Of a stretch of DNA of 42,879 bases, positions 36,667 to 42,879 are shown piece by piece. The stretch covers positions 1 to 42,879 of IMG/VR virus record IMGVR_UViG_3300036851_000513; one strand, given 5' to 3'. Under the pieces are notes generated by a model, which searched no databases, was not told where the DNA came from, and saw only the letters and a list, made by a program, of their open reading frames with translations. Every line of letters starts with the position of its first letter. Position 1 is the first letter of the stretch. This DNA is from a virus. The position numbers were made by a program, and so were the translations under genes.

Positions 36667-36905
36667 TCGAACCTCACCTTTTCTTCACTGTTCAATCGCG
36701 ACGCACCCACGACCCGGTTCTGATGAAACTCGAGCTTGATCGTGATCTCCCCGTGCCCTGACCCAGGCGACCACGTCCTAATCTGCTCGATCAACTTCTC
36801 CTCCCACGTCCTGAACCGCAGTTTAAGGGGAACGGGTGGGGAGTGCATAGAGGGTGGGGGCATGGGCTTCTGAGATAGCGGCCGAGGCGGGACGTGGAGT
36901 GTCAT
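36663..36905 (-). CDS. Hypothetical protein
   Basis: 80 residues. Pro-rich N-terminus (MTLHVPPRPLSQKPMPPPSM) then an amphipathic block FRTWEEKLIEQIRTWSPGSG and beta strands EITIKLEFHQNRVVG. GTGA/ATGA couplings to both neighbours. Not recognised. Confidence 0.55.
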   Translation of the reverse strand: MTLHVPPRPLSQKPMPPPSMHSPPVPLKLRFRTWEEKLIEQIRTWSPGSGHGEITIKLEFHQNRVVGASRLNSEEKVRFE

Positions 36906-37147
36906 GAAAGTGTCTTCCCTTGTCCGTTCTGTGGCACGGTCGCATGATCGGCAAGCGCCTTGAGGGTGGCCAGTTCGTCCAGCTCCCCGATCAGCTCGAG
37001 GATGATGTCTCCCGGTACACCACGCCTGATATACTCCGTGACCTTCCGCAAAAGGTGGAAGGAACGATAGCAGTTCTCATGGATGGCATCAGTCCCAGGC
37101 AGTTGGGCGACCATCGTAGGAAGCCCGGCGATCTCAATCCACTTCAC
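36902..37147 (-). CDS. Hypothetical protein
   Basis: 81 residues: MKWIEIAGLPTMVAQLPGTD opening, then helices (ENCYRSFHLLRKVTEYIRRG; GDIILELIGELDELATLKAL). Coupled to the upstream gene (ATGA) and part of the same chain of small genes. No motif to suggest function. Confidence 0.58.
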   Translation of the reverse strand: MKWIEIAGLPTMVAQLPGTDAIHENCYRSFHLLRKVTEYIRRGVPGDIILELIGELDELATLKALADHATVPQNGQGKTLS

Positions 37148-37563
37148 GGAGCTGGCACCCCGGCCAGATCGGCATCAGCCTGAACGTCCGCCGGCGGTTC
37201 ATCCAGAAGCGGTGGTGGACTCAGCACTGCCACCAAATCTTCCTGCTGGTCTTTTGGCCACAACATGATCGCGGCGAGCACCACACCCTTGGAGGTCGTG
37301 GGATCCTTCAGCGCTTGGATGAGATTGGCACGCTGCTGGTCAGCCTGTGCCTTGGCCTGAAGGCCCTGGTGGTACTCGTTATAATCCCGCTGGAAACGCC
37401 ACAACCCCCACGCTTCTTTCGGGTAGTAATAATAGGGGCTCTCGACCCCGCGCTCCCTGAGCCATTGGAAGAATCCCTCGAAGTCGCGCTCGGCGAGTTC
37501 TTTATCGGAGAGAAACCGCCGCTTGCCCTGCGCAAGTTCAAGCACCCTCTGTTTCACACTCAT
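37144..37563 (-). CDS. Hypothetical protein with helical middle
   Basis: 139 residues from the ATG at 37561-37563 (GGGGAGG about 8 nt upstream); an ATG ten codons earlier is weaker. Helical and charged: MSVKQRVLELAQGKRRFLSD, DFEGFFQWLRERGVESPYYY (aromatic cluster), then a Gln-rich helix HQGLQAKAQADQQRANLIQA and an acidic Pro-rich end. Appears soluble. The stretch 37564-37801 upstream carries only two possible micro-ORFs. Confidence 0.6.
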   Translation of the reverse strand: MSVKQRVLELAQGKRRFLSDKELAERDFEGFFQWLRERGVESPYYYYPKEAWGLWRFQRDYNEYHQGLQAKAQADQQRANLIQALKDPTTSKGVVLAAIMLWPKDQQEDLVAVLSPPPLLDEPPADVQADADLAGVPAP

Positions 37564-37622
37564 GCCCGTTACCTCCCCGCCATCGTATGTCATTGACCCA
37601 TGTAAGTGAGTGGGCGGCTCCG

Positions 37623-37712
37623 TCAGCCGACTGGCGCAGATGCCCGGTATGGCGCAATGTCCCCCGTGAGTTCTCTGTGCGGTCCCTTGTTGCGCTCCGG
37701 CTGTACCCTCAC
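37623..37712 (-). CDS. Possible micro-ORF, 29 residues
   Basis: GTG at 37710-37712 overlaps the TGA of the preceding micro-ORF (GTGA). Product opens MRVQPERNKGPHRELTGDIA. It lies between larger genes with no other coding potential. Only the coupling and position support it. Confidence 0.3.
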   Translation of the reverse strand: MRVQPERNKGPHRELTGDIAPYRASAPVG

Positions 37713-37801
37713 GTCACCGTGTGGCCCTGCGCGGTCTCCCTCGGGATTGCAACCGCACACTCTCTACCACCTGCTCTTCGGGGGCCAGTCAGTTCCGGCA
37801 C
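37709..37801 (-). CDS. Possible micro-ORF, 30 residues
   Basis: GTG at 37799-37801 begins directly after the TAG of 37802-38323. Product opens MPELTGPRRAGGRECAVAIP. Coupled by GTGA to the next micro-ORF. Weak evidence; no family and no strong ribosome site. Confidence 0.28.
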   Translation of the reverse strand: MPELTGPRRAGGRECAVAIPRETAQGHTVT

Positions 37802-38323
37802 CTACTTCGTGCGCCCACTCACAACTCGCGCTTCTTTGGGAAGCGTCTGTCCCCAATCCTTGTCTAACCAGGTTCGCGCCTCCAGGGTCACGGGGAGATC
37901 CTCTCCCGCGAACTGTTCAACCCATGACACCAGCCGTTCGACCATCTCGCGCACCTTTTGTCGTTCAACGCCGAGCCAACAAGCCGCTCGCGCATATGCT
38001 TTTAGCTTATGGCGTTCCTGCTTCCATGACCTCAACTGCCTCTTCATATGCTCGTTCGCTGCCTGCAATTCGGTTCGTTCACGATCAAGCATCTCAATCG
38101 TCCCGCGGTCGTCATCGTACATACGGCTCACGACAGCCTTACCAACAAAGTAGAATTCTGCGTCACACGTCAGCCCCGCCTCGGACACTAACTCGTCGAT
38201 GCAAAGCGTGCAGAGCATCCCGTCCAATTCAGGATGTTCCTCGCGTACCGCCGCATTCCATACTTCATTAGGGATGGACGTATCCAACACATGAGGAGAC
38301 CCACATCGCTGGCAGAAGGTCAT
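37802..38323 (-). CDS. Zinc-finger coiled-coil protein
   Basis: 173 residues. N-terminal zinc site FCQRCGSPHVLDTS with a second pair MLCTLCIDEL (CxxC ... CxxC), then LTCDAEF and a coiled coil (MLDRERTELQAANEHMKRQL, RSWKQERHKLKAYARAACW). Coupled by ATGA to the HerA-like ATPase gene. May serve as an adaptor or partner of that ATPase, inferred from the coupling only. Confidence 0.68.
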   Translation of the reverse strand: MTFCQRCGSPHVLDTSIPNEVWNAAVREEHPELDGMLCTLCIDELVSEAGLTCDAEFYFVGKAVVSRMYDDDRGTIEMLDRERTELQAANEHMKRQLRSWKQERHKLKAYARAACWLGVERQKVREMVERLVSWVEQFAGEDLPVTLEARTWLDKDWGQTLPKEARVVSGRTK

Positions 38324-40122
38324 CGCCGACTCCCACCAAGGAACAGCACAGGACGGGCGACCACGCTACCCCTGTCAGGATAGTCGATGAAACCCAGCGA
38401 CCGGAGACGGCTCAGTGAGTTCACGAATCCCTTGCTCTGCAGGTGGCCGTAGCCAGCGGCCTGCGCGACCTCTTCACGCGGCAATGCCTGCGGGTAGGCG
38501 TCGATGAGCGGCTGCAGGATCCGTGCCGTCGCTCCTCCAAGCAGACCCACGATACGCTCCTGAACTTCTTGAACAGACCGTGGCCGCTCTGGGTATTTCG
38601 CCTGCGCCGTCCCCGTGTTCGTCAGCGCGACCGTGCCTCCGGATCCATATTCCGCGAGCCCGCCGGTCCTCAGGCTGCTCAGGGCGTTGATGAACCCCTT
38701 GCTCTGCAGATGTGTGTAGCCGGCGAGGAGAGCCACAAGCTCTCGGGGTGGCGTCGTGGAACCCAACACCTCCAGCTCAGCCAGCGCATCAAGGATCCGC
38801 TGTGCGACGCCGCTCAGCTGACCATCGGCAGAGGGAGCCACCGGCCGATGGTCCACGGTGACCGACCGCGCTTTGATAGCCTGCGGTCTGGAAGCAGGCA
38901 TCGCCTGTGCAACAGCGGCTCCACTCTTCACCTTGCCGGGGATCTCAGCGATCGCGTGGGCGGCCAGATGCAGGTCAGAGGCCTTGTCGGCTAGCTGCTG
39001 CGCGGTGCGCTTGAGGGTGTTGGCGATAGTCTCGAGTCGAGTGATCTGTCCGTCCTTCAGGACAGGCACCTCAACACGCTCCACCTTCACTTGTGGGGCA
39101 ACAGCCTGCGGCTTTCTGGCCAGCTCAGTTCTCAGCCTCGCGAGCTCGGCCTGTAGTGCCTTCGGGTCCTGTGCCTTCGCGCGCTCAATCGTGGCGGCCA
39201 TCTGGCGCTTCAGCGCGTCCAGATCGACGTCGGCCAGATTCTTCGGCTCAACGGGTTTCTTCCCAGGCTCAGGTGTGGCGCCGCTGTCGAAGGTCTCGAT
39301 GCGAAGAACCTTGACCCGCTCGAAGATACCGTCGGTTGTCGGCCACCCCGGAGACCAGACCCAGGCCTCCCCGGTAGGGAGAGCAGGCAGCGAGGCCATA
39401 AGGGTCTTCCGTTCGTCTTCGGTCCCGTGGACATCGATCCAGGCGTTCAGGGCTTCAAGATCCTGCGGGGCAATCGTGCGGAGGGCCATCAGGACCTGCA
39501 CTTGGGTCAGCACGTTCTTATTCAGGACCGCCGACCGTTGCGTGATGAGCGTGCAACCGATACCACGCTGCCCGCCTCGCCGCACAATATCTTCCGCAGC
39601 GCCGAGCATCCGCTCTTCGCCCTTCTGTGGCTTCTGAGGTGCGATGGCATCCGCCTCATCGATGACGAGCATCATGGGCGTACGAAACTGGTCGCGCGCC
39701 TTGAGCCGATAGAGGGCCTCGAGGAAGCCCTCCTGACCACCGCGGGGAGGCATCGGGCCCCCCATAAACTGTGCGACCTCACTCTTGCGGAAGCTCGACA
39801 AATCCAGGACGATGCTCACGCGTTCCTCGACCACGAGCTTCGCAACGATCTCCCCACCGCTGGGCTCGAGGTTCACGTCGCCGCGTTCTCCGCCGAGGAT
39901 GACCACCGGAAAGCCAGGTGCCTTGCCATCAGATGAGGACCTGATCCCCCACCAGTCACCCTTCGGGTCTACGATGACCACCTGCTGACCAGCCTTGAGG
40001 AGCTGCTCAGCCAGCCGGCGAGCGGTGTAGCTCTTCCCGGCTCGGCGCTTCGCGAGGATCCCAATGGATTGTGTGACGGCCTCAAGGGGTAGGCTGAGAT
40101 CAGCGGAGATTCGGAGCTTCAT
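38320..40122 (-). CDS. HerA/FtsK-like ATPase with tandem winged-helix C-terminus
   Basis: 600 residues from the ATG at 40120-40122, coupled (ATGA) to the zinc-ribbon gene. ATPase domain about 1-300: P-loop GILAKRRAGKSYTARRLAEQ (K30, S31), Walker B MMLVIDEADAI (D155, E156), sensor/finger region RRGGQRGIGCTLITQRSAVL. Coiled coil about 320-420. Then two winged-helix repeats each with HLQSKGF-[IV]-N-[AS]-LS-LR (about 470-530 and 545-600). HerA-type ATPases translocate DNA or pair with nucleases; the phage partner is not identified. Confidence 0.82.
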   Translation of the reverse strand: MKLRISADLSLPLEAVTQSIGILAKRRAGKSYTARRLAEQLLKAGQQVVIVDPKGDWWGIRSSSDGKAPGFPVVILGGERGDVNLEPSGGEIVAKLVVEERVSIVLDLSSFRKSEVAQFMGGPMPPRGGQEGFLEALYRLKARDQFRTPMMLVIDEADAIAPQKPQKGEERMLGAAEDIVRRGGQRGIGCTLITQRSAVLNKNVLTQVQVLMALRTIAPQDLEALNAWIDVHGTEDERKTLMASLPALPTGEAWVWSPGWPTTDGIFERVKVLRIETFDSGATPEPGKKPVEPKNLADVDLDALKRQMAATIERAKAQDPKALQAELARLRTELARKPQAVAPQVKVERVEVPVLKDGQITRLETIANTLKRTAQQLADKASDLHLAAHAIAEIPGKVKSGAAVAQAMPASRPQAIKARSVTVDHRPVAPSADGQLSGVAQRILDALAELEVLGSTTPPRELVALLAGYTHLQSKGFINALSSLRTGGLAEYGSGGTVALTNTGTAQAKYPERPRSVQEVQERIVGLLGGATARILQPLIDAYPQALPREEVAQAAGYGHLQSKGFVNSLSRLRSLGFIDYPDRGSVVARPVLFLGGSRR

Positions 40123-40283
40123 TTGGGTTTCTGCTTGTACCGCTCCAAGACGTGGTCGTACTTCCCTTCCTTCAGGTTCTTGACGATGCACTTGAGACAG
40201 TAGCCGCTCGGCGTAGCACCGCCCCGTTTGCAGCGAACGCATTTAACTGCCATGTTGACCTCGATGACCCGCGTATCGCTCAC
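40119..40283 (-). CDS. Zinc-ribbon protein coupled to HerA-like gene
   Basis: 54 residues from GTG 40281-40283, overlapping the preceding stop (GTGA) with GGAGGAG upstream; an internal ATG at 40253 gives 44. MAVKCVRCKRGG and GYCLKCIVKN form a CxxC-x-CxxC ribbon, followed by a basic helix. Stop overlaps the ATPase ATG (ATGA), so translation of the two is linked, suggesting a DNA-binding partner of the ATPase. Confidence 0.6.
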   Translation of the reverse strand: MSDTRVIEVNMAVKCVRCKRGGATPSGYCLKCIVKNLKEGKYDHVLERYKQKPK

Positions 40284-40360
40284 GACTCCTCCACCACCTC
40301 GACGGGTTCCTCGGGCCGCATCGCAAACGGCTGATAATCTCCCGAAGCCACCAATACCAC
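40280..40360 (-). CDS. Micro-ORF, acidic 26-residue peptide
   Basis: GTG at 40358-40360 with AGGGGCG upstream; ends GTGA with the next gene. Product MVLVASGDYQPFAMRPEEPV ends in an acidic cluster. Small but linked by coupling on its 3' side; separated by 34 bp from the membrane peptide upstream. Confidence 0.35.
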   Translation of the reverse strand: MVLVASGDYQPFAMRPEEPVEVVEES

Positions 40361-40394
40361 CTGAACCGCGCCCCTACGGGGAGATCAGCGAAGG

Positions 40395-40466
40395 TCATCC
40401 GCGTCTAGTCAGTAACGCAATTACCGCCGCTACGGCAGCACCAATCAGCACAGCCTGCCAGTCCAT
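40395..40466 (-). CDS. 23-residue single-pass membrane peptide
   Basis: ATG at 40464-40466 overlaps the stop of the upstream gene (TAATG) and AAGGAG lies 9 nt upstream, a strong site. Product opens MDWQAVLIGAAVAAVIALLT and ends in RRG: one transmembrane helix with a positive C-terminal end. Translation looks real; function unknown. Confidence 0.5.
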   Translation of the reverse strand: MDWQAVLIGAAVAAVIALLTRRG

Positions 40467-40759
40467 TATTTTGTCTCCTTCTCCGCGCCGGAGGTGGCAC
40501 CCAACTCAATGGCCACATCCCCCACAATATTTCCTGGCCCCGTGAAGCGTACGGGTGTTGCTGTCACATATCGGATGCGTTCTGCGTCAATCTTGATGCC
40601 TTCAACCGTGAAGAAACGCGCCTCGACTTGTTGTATCGCCTCACCGGCGGAAGCAGCGGTTGAGAAACCGCCGTAAATTGTGTGCTCTCGTTTAACAAAA
40701 TCGACCCGCCAACCGGGTAACACTACGCTTTGCCCATCATCTGCGGTATCTGCGTTCAT
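40466..40759 (-). CDS. Hypothetical protein
   Basis: 97 residues from the ATG at 40757-40759, with GGGGGAGGGAG upstream, overlapping the preceding stop (ATGA). MNADTADDGQSVVLPGWRVD, then beta strands (VDFVKREHTIYGGFSTAASA) and EARFFTVEGIKIDAERIRYV, an alpha-beta pattern with no known motif. Leads into the micro membrane peptide. Part of a repeated ribosome-site cassette (see 40983-41001). Confidence 0.58.
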   Translation of the reverse strand: MNADTADDGQSVVLPGWRVDFVKREHTIYGGFSTAASAGEAIQQVEARFFTVEGIKIDAERIRYVTATPVRFTGPGNIVGDVAIELGATSGAEKETK

Positions 40760-40968
40760 TTCTCTCCCTCCCCCAAGGCATCGGATTCCCATTCCAGCTT
40801 GTGACCCTTCCTGTGAAACAGCAACGCATCCTCAACCTTGAATGGAAAAGCATCAAAGAATGGCTCCCCGAAAATATGAACGCCTGGACACAGACTGCAC
40901 CTAACTTCGACAACTCCAGTTCCCTCACGCACCATTTGGAAACAACCGTAGTTGGGAAAACGCCTCAC
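40756..40968 (-). CDS. Small cysteine-containing protein
   Basis: 70 residues from GTG 40966-40968, about 10 nt after GGGGGAGGGAGAG; an ATG at 41055 would add a poorly conserved leader. MRRFPNYGCFQMVREGTGVV, then VRCSLCPGVHIFGEPFFDAF (CxxC plus H) and HRKGHKLEWESDAL. Could bind one zinc ion. Coupled by ATGA to the next gene. Confidence 0.52.
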   Translation of the reverse strand: MRRFPNYGCFQMVREGTGVVEVRCSLCPGVHIFGEPFFDAFPFKVEDALLFHRKGHKLEWESDALGEGEK

Positions 40969-40982
40969 TTCGGCTTCTCTCC

Positions 40983-41001
40983 CTCCCCCAAGGTGGACCC
41001 C
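40983..41001. repeat. Intercistronic repeat, copy A
   Basis: CTCCCCCAAGGTGGACCCC, identical to 41184-41202. Shorter matches: its first 11 bases recur at 40768-40778, and AGGTGGACCCC at 41286-41296. Read on the minus strand it supplies GGGGGAG ribosome sites just before gene starts. Confidence 0.65.
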
Positions 41002-41008
41002 CGCCACA

Positions 41009-41176
41009 CTAATCGGGCAACAACACGCGCACAGCCTCCCGAATAACCCCGGCACGATTCGCGTACCAAGAGTTCCCTTCCGCTATCGCCTCTTTCATGA
41101 TGTCGTTTGCCGCATCCCGAATCTCCCGAAGAAGGCGCAACTGTAATTCAAGCGAATACACATCTCCATCAGTCAC
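41009..41176 (-). CDS. Small helical protein
   Basis: 55 residues from GTG 41174-41176 with GGGGGAG about 8 nt upstream. Helical: MTDGDVYSLELQLRLLREIR then DAANDIMKEAIAEGNSWYAN and REAVRVLLPD. Between genes 41206 and 40968, in a stretch otherwise unassigned. Family not recognised. Confidence 0.55.
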   Translation of the reverse strand: MTDGDVYSLELQLRLLREIRDAANDIMKEAIAEGNSWYANRAGVIREAVRVLLPD

Positions 41177-41183
41177 GCCCCGA

Positions 41184-41202
41184 CTCCCCCAAGGTGGACC
41201 CC
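41184..41202. repeat. Intercistronic repeat, copy B
   Basis: Identical 19-bp block to 40983-41001, 201 bp away, placed before the 55-residue gene start on the minus strand. Suggests spread of a ribosome-site-bearing segment between adjacent small genes. Confidence 0.65.
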
Positions 41203-41205
41203 ACG

Positions 41206-41760
41206 CTACTCGGGTCGGCCAGAACCATACTTCGTACCTGGAGTCGTATGCGGAATGGGCTTGCTTCCAGCACCTTCCTTGTCTGAGGTGGACCCCGAAG
41301 TGGAGCGCAACACATCGAGAGCATCACCTAGTCCGACGAGCGCGGCGCGGACTTCCTCTGCGTAGTTCTCTTCAACCGCCCCGCCTTTCTCGGGTGTTGG
41401 AACGTTTGCCAGCCGCCACCACTTTTCTGCCCACTCCGCCACCTTCTCCAGCGCCTTCAGACGGTCGAGGGCGGCGGTGGCGTGGGGGGAAGTTACGCGC
41501 ATTTCCTCTGCGGCTTCCACATCGACGCTGTGGATAAACTCGAACGCCTTGTCATTCGCTTCCTGCAAAAGCGCCAGTTCGGCCCGCAGGGCGGCGTTCT
41601 CGGATTCCCGTTCGTGGATAATGTGCAGCGCCGCCTCAGCCACTTCGGGGGTCGTATGTTTGTTGCTTCCAGTAATACAGATTATTCGGAGGTCGTCGTG
41701 CGTCGGCAAGCTCCTCATCCCTACTCCCTCCCATCCGTCGCTATCCAGGCAGAGTTTCAT
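41206..41760 (-). CDS. Coiled-coil hypothetical protein
   Basis: 184 residues from ATG 41758-41760 (GGAGG upstream, ATGA coupling); an ATG at 41718 also has a good site. Acidic helical middle (ALHIIHERESENAALRAELA; LLQEANDKAFEFIHSVDVEA), a helix around EKVAEWAEKWWRLANVP, then a Ser/Thr/Gly-rich tail. Predicted soluble and elongated. Function unknown. Confidence 0.58.
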   Translation of the reverse strand: MKLCLDSDGWEGVGMRSLPTHDDLRIICITGSNKHTTPEVAEAALHIIHERESENAALRAELALLQEANDKAFEFIHSVDVEAAEEMRVTSPHATAALDRLKALEKVAEWAEKWWRLANVPTPEKGGAVEENYAEEVRAALVGLGDALDVLRSTSGSTSDKEGAGSKPIPHTTPGTKYGSGRPE

Positions 41761-42032
41761 GCGAGGGCCTCCAACCTCCGGAGGAGATCGGCCTCGCCAT
41801 CCTCGTCAGTCTGCCCCCACTTCTTGCTCCACGTGGCCACGGCACGACGCATCTTTTGCCGCATCTCGACCGTACTCACGGCCATACGAACGTGGTATCT
41901 CTGGACGACCGGCCATGTGTAGACGCGCACCACCAAGTTCTCGGCGACCGTGCGCACTTCGTCTGCGAATGCGGCCCCATCGCGCTCGGCCACGTAAGCC
42001 AGCAGGTCCTCAGCCTTCGGGTTCCATCTCAT
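41757..42032 (-). CDS. Hypothetical protein
   Basis: 91 residues from the ATG at 42030-42032, which overlaps the stop of the DUF4326 gene (ATGA); the open frame extends further upstream as a shadow. MRWNPKAEDLLAYVAERDGA, then VRTVAENLVVRVYTWPVVQR and a helix ending in DLLRRLEALA. Alpha/beta, not recognised. Confidence 0.58.
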   Translation of the reverse strand: MRWNPKAEDLLAYVAERDGAAFADEVRTVAENLVVRVYTWPVVQRYHVRMAVSTVEMRQKMRRAVATWSKKWGQTDEDGEADLLRRLEALA

Positions 42033-42367
42033 CGCTGGGGGTCTCCATTTGCAATCCGCAGGAGTACATCGGCGTGACAGGACGCGTCGAGCGGACACCA
42101 GCACGCGAGGTTCTTCCCGCGCAGCTCACCGATGTTCTCCGCCAGCATCTTCCGGTAGGCCATCTGCTCATCCGGGGTGGGCACGTCACACATGCAGACG
42201 AAGCCGGCCATCAGATAATTGAAGAGCTGGACGCAGTACGCCTTATTGTCCCGTCGGTTCGGACGAAAGGGATTACCCCATTTGGTCGAACGATCCACCT
42301 TTATCGTGTTGGGCGGCATCCGCCAGCCCTTAGCTCGTCTGAGTTGCACACGCTGGATCTTACTCAA
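42029..42367 (-). CDS. DUF4326 family protein
   Basis: 112 residues from a TTG at 42365-42367 that overlaps the upstream stop, with GGAGGAG just upstream; the ATG at 42403 is less likely. Family signature VQLRRAKGWRMPPNTIKV, KWGNPF, then ENIGELRGKNLACWCPLDASCHADVLLRI with the ACWC...CH block. DUF4326 proteins are common in phages and have no known reaction; the terminal CxC/CH cluster may bind metal. Confidence 0.8.
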   Translation of the reverse strand: MSKIQRVQLRRAKGWRMPPNTIKVDRSTKWGNPFRPNRRDNKAYCVQLFNYLMAGFVCMCDVPTPDEQMAYRKMLAENIGELRGKNLACWCPLDASCHADVLLRIANGDPQR

Positions 42368-42702
42368 TACGCTCCTCCGCCTCGTCCCGCTGGGCACAAC
42401 CAAATTTCGGTGCGACGTCGCTGGTGGGTTAGCCGGCCCACGGTGAGTCCATTCCGCTTCTCCGAGGTTCGATGTTCAGCCGTCACACGCAACGGCTCCT
42501 CGGACTCGGGTATCTCGTGTTCCCCACGGATTCGACAATCCCGGGCGGCCTTACGGTCACGCCCCAGCACGTCGCACACGTTAGAAAAAGGGTAGCGGCC
42601 CAGGTGGTTAGGCCTGGAAGTTTCCGCCAGCGATGCAGGGCAGGCAACTTCCGCCCCTTCGCGAATCAGGACACCCACTGGCTTCCACAGCGCCGATGGC
42701 AT
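42364..42702 (-). CDS. Hypothetical protein beside the att repeat
   Basis: 112 residues from ATG 42700-42702; the frame is open to 42741 inside the repeat. Starts MPSALWKPVGVLIREGAEVA; the rest (RDRKAARDCRIRGEHEIPES; EHRTSEKRNGLTV) is basic and not family-like, ending GRGGGAY at the ribosome site of the DUF4326 gene. Coupling by TTGA is the main support. Could be an open shadow region. Confidence 0.4.
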   Translation of the reverse strand: MPSALWKPVGVLIREGAEVACPASLAETSRPNHLGRYPFSNVCDVLGRDRKAARDCRIRGEHEIPESEEPLRVTAEHRTSEKRNGLTVGRLTHQRRRTEIWLCPAGRGGGAY

Positions 42703-42717
42703 AAGCGCCACGCTACC

Positions 42718-42841
42718 CCTCACGACCTTCTTGATGGGCAATGGATGGCAAGATCTCAGGAACAGATGGGATGGTGCGGACTTTCGAGGGCTCCCGTGGC
42801 TCCGCAGGCCAACGCTCTATCCACTGAGCTACGGGCGCGTA
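42718..42841. repeat. Right copy of the 124-bp terminal direct repeat
   Basis: Identical to 1-124, including the tRNA 5' half (42796-42838). After 42841 the sequence differs from that after 124. The flank here (42842-42879) contains a hairpin, and could be host DNA at an attachment junction or a second phage end. Confidence 0.85.
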
Positions 42842-42849
42842 GAAATGAA

Positions 42850-42875
42850 TGGCCTCCGGTGTGACCCGGAGGCCA
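42850..42875 (-). terminator. Perfect 10-bp hairpin beyond the att repeat
   Basis: TGGCCTCCGG, 6-nt loop, CCGGAGGCCA. On the minus strand it is followed by TTCATTTCTAC and then the tRNA 5' end, so it would terminate transcription arriving from the right just before the tRNA. Likely host-side sequence. Confidence 0.6.
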
Positions 42876-42879
42876 CATC

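Noticed and set aside
41477-42595. 372-codon plus-strand ORF over the DUF4326 region
   Set aside because: Antisense to DUF4326 and coupled genes; product is Ser/Arg/Pro-rich with no fold pattern.

Overview
The window reads as an essentially complete genome of a temperate, HK97-type, long-tailed (siphovirus-like) bacteriophage from a GC-rich bacterium. It is either an integrated prophage or a contig of a circular phage closed at its attachment site. Evidence: an HK97 head set (small and large terminase, portal, prohead protease, major capsid protein), a siphovirus tail set with a programmed -1 frameshift in the tail-assembly chaperone, a tape measure, a lysis region, a tyrosine integrase, and a divergent Cro/CI-like repressor switch. 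A 124-bp direct repeat (1-124 and 42718-42841) flanks everything and carries the 5' half of a tRNA-Arg-like gene. The host cannot be named. A secreted trypsin-like protease, an NHL beta-propeller, LamG modules and a possible spanin suggest, but do not prove, a Gram-negative host.

Layout. Almost all genes run leftward (minus strand) in long chains with ATGA/GTGA/TGATG stop-start overlaps. Positions 1-1825 hold the att region, two small genes and the integrase. 1873-3799 hold a C5-cytosine methyltransferase, a phage-type N6-adenine methyltransferase and an HNH/NinG-like protein. 3799-5668 hold replication genes: a DnaA-domain-IV-like protein and a replisome-organizer-like protein whose linker DNA carries seven direct and one inverted TGCTGGT copies, a likely origin. 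5836-8676 hold a dozen small early genes. 8673-9420 is the genetic switch, a leftward Cro-like gene and a rightward repressor gene divided by two perfect inverted repeats. 9641-10042 is an isolated rightward gene of YbjQ type with its own strong ribosome site.

The second leftward arm, read from right to left, starts at 42.7 kb with small genes (a DUF4326 protein, coiled-coil and zinc-ribbon proteins, several unannotated micro-ORFs), then a HerA/FtsK-like ATPase with two C-terminal winged-helix repeats (38320-40122), two HNH endonucleases, terminases, portal, protease, capsid, decoration-like proteins, an 11 x 22-residue repeat protein, head-tail connectors, tail tube, chaperones, tape measure, a tail hub with two LamG modules spliced in, a glycine-rich adhesin and an NHL propeller. 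It continues with a lysis-like cassette (BhlA/YvrJ-like holin candidate, DUF5675 protein, membrane-anchored spanin candidate, 31-residue membrane peptide), a secreted serine protease, a metallophosphoesterase with altered metal-site motifs, two small winged-helix paralogues and an endonuclease VII. Rho-independent-type hairpins follow the capsid, decoration and NHL genes and separate other transcription units.

Most notable points: (1) the attachment site carries a tRNA 5' half preceded by a well-spaced promoter, so integration would re-make the host tRNA from phage promoter and phage 5' half; (2) a C CCT TTT slippery site in the tail chaperone; (3) LamG domains inserted and duplicated inside the tail hub; (4) an iteron-like origin inside the replication gene; (5) an HNH gene whose frame extends 41 codons upstream into a ribbon-helix-helix domain lacking any ATG/GTG/TTG start; (6) a 280-codon same-strand ORF nested in the cytosine methyltransferase; (7) a cluster of coupled micro-ORFs around the HerA-like gene.
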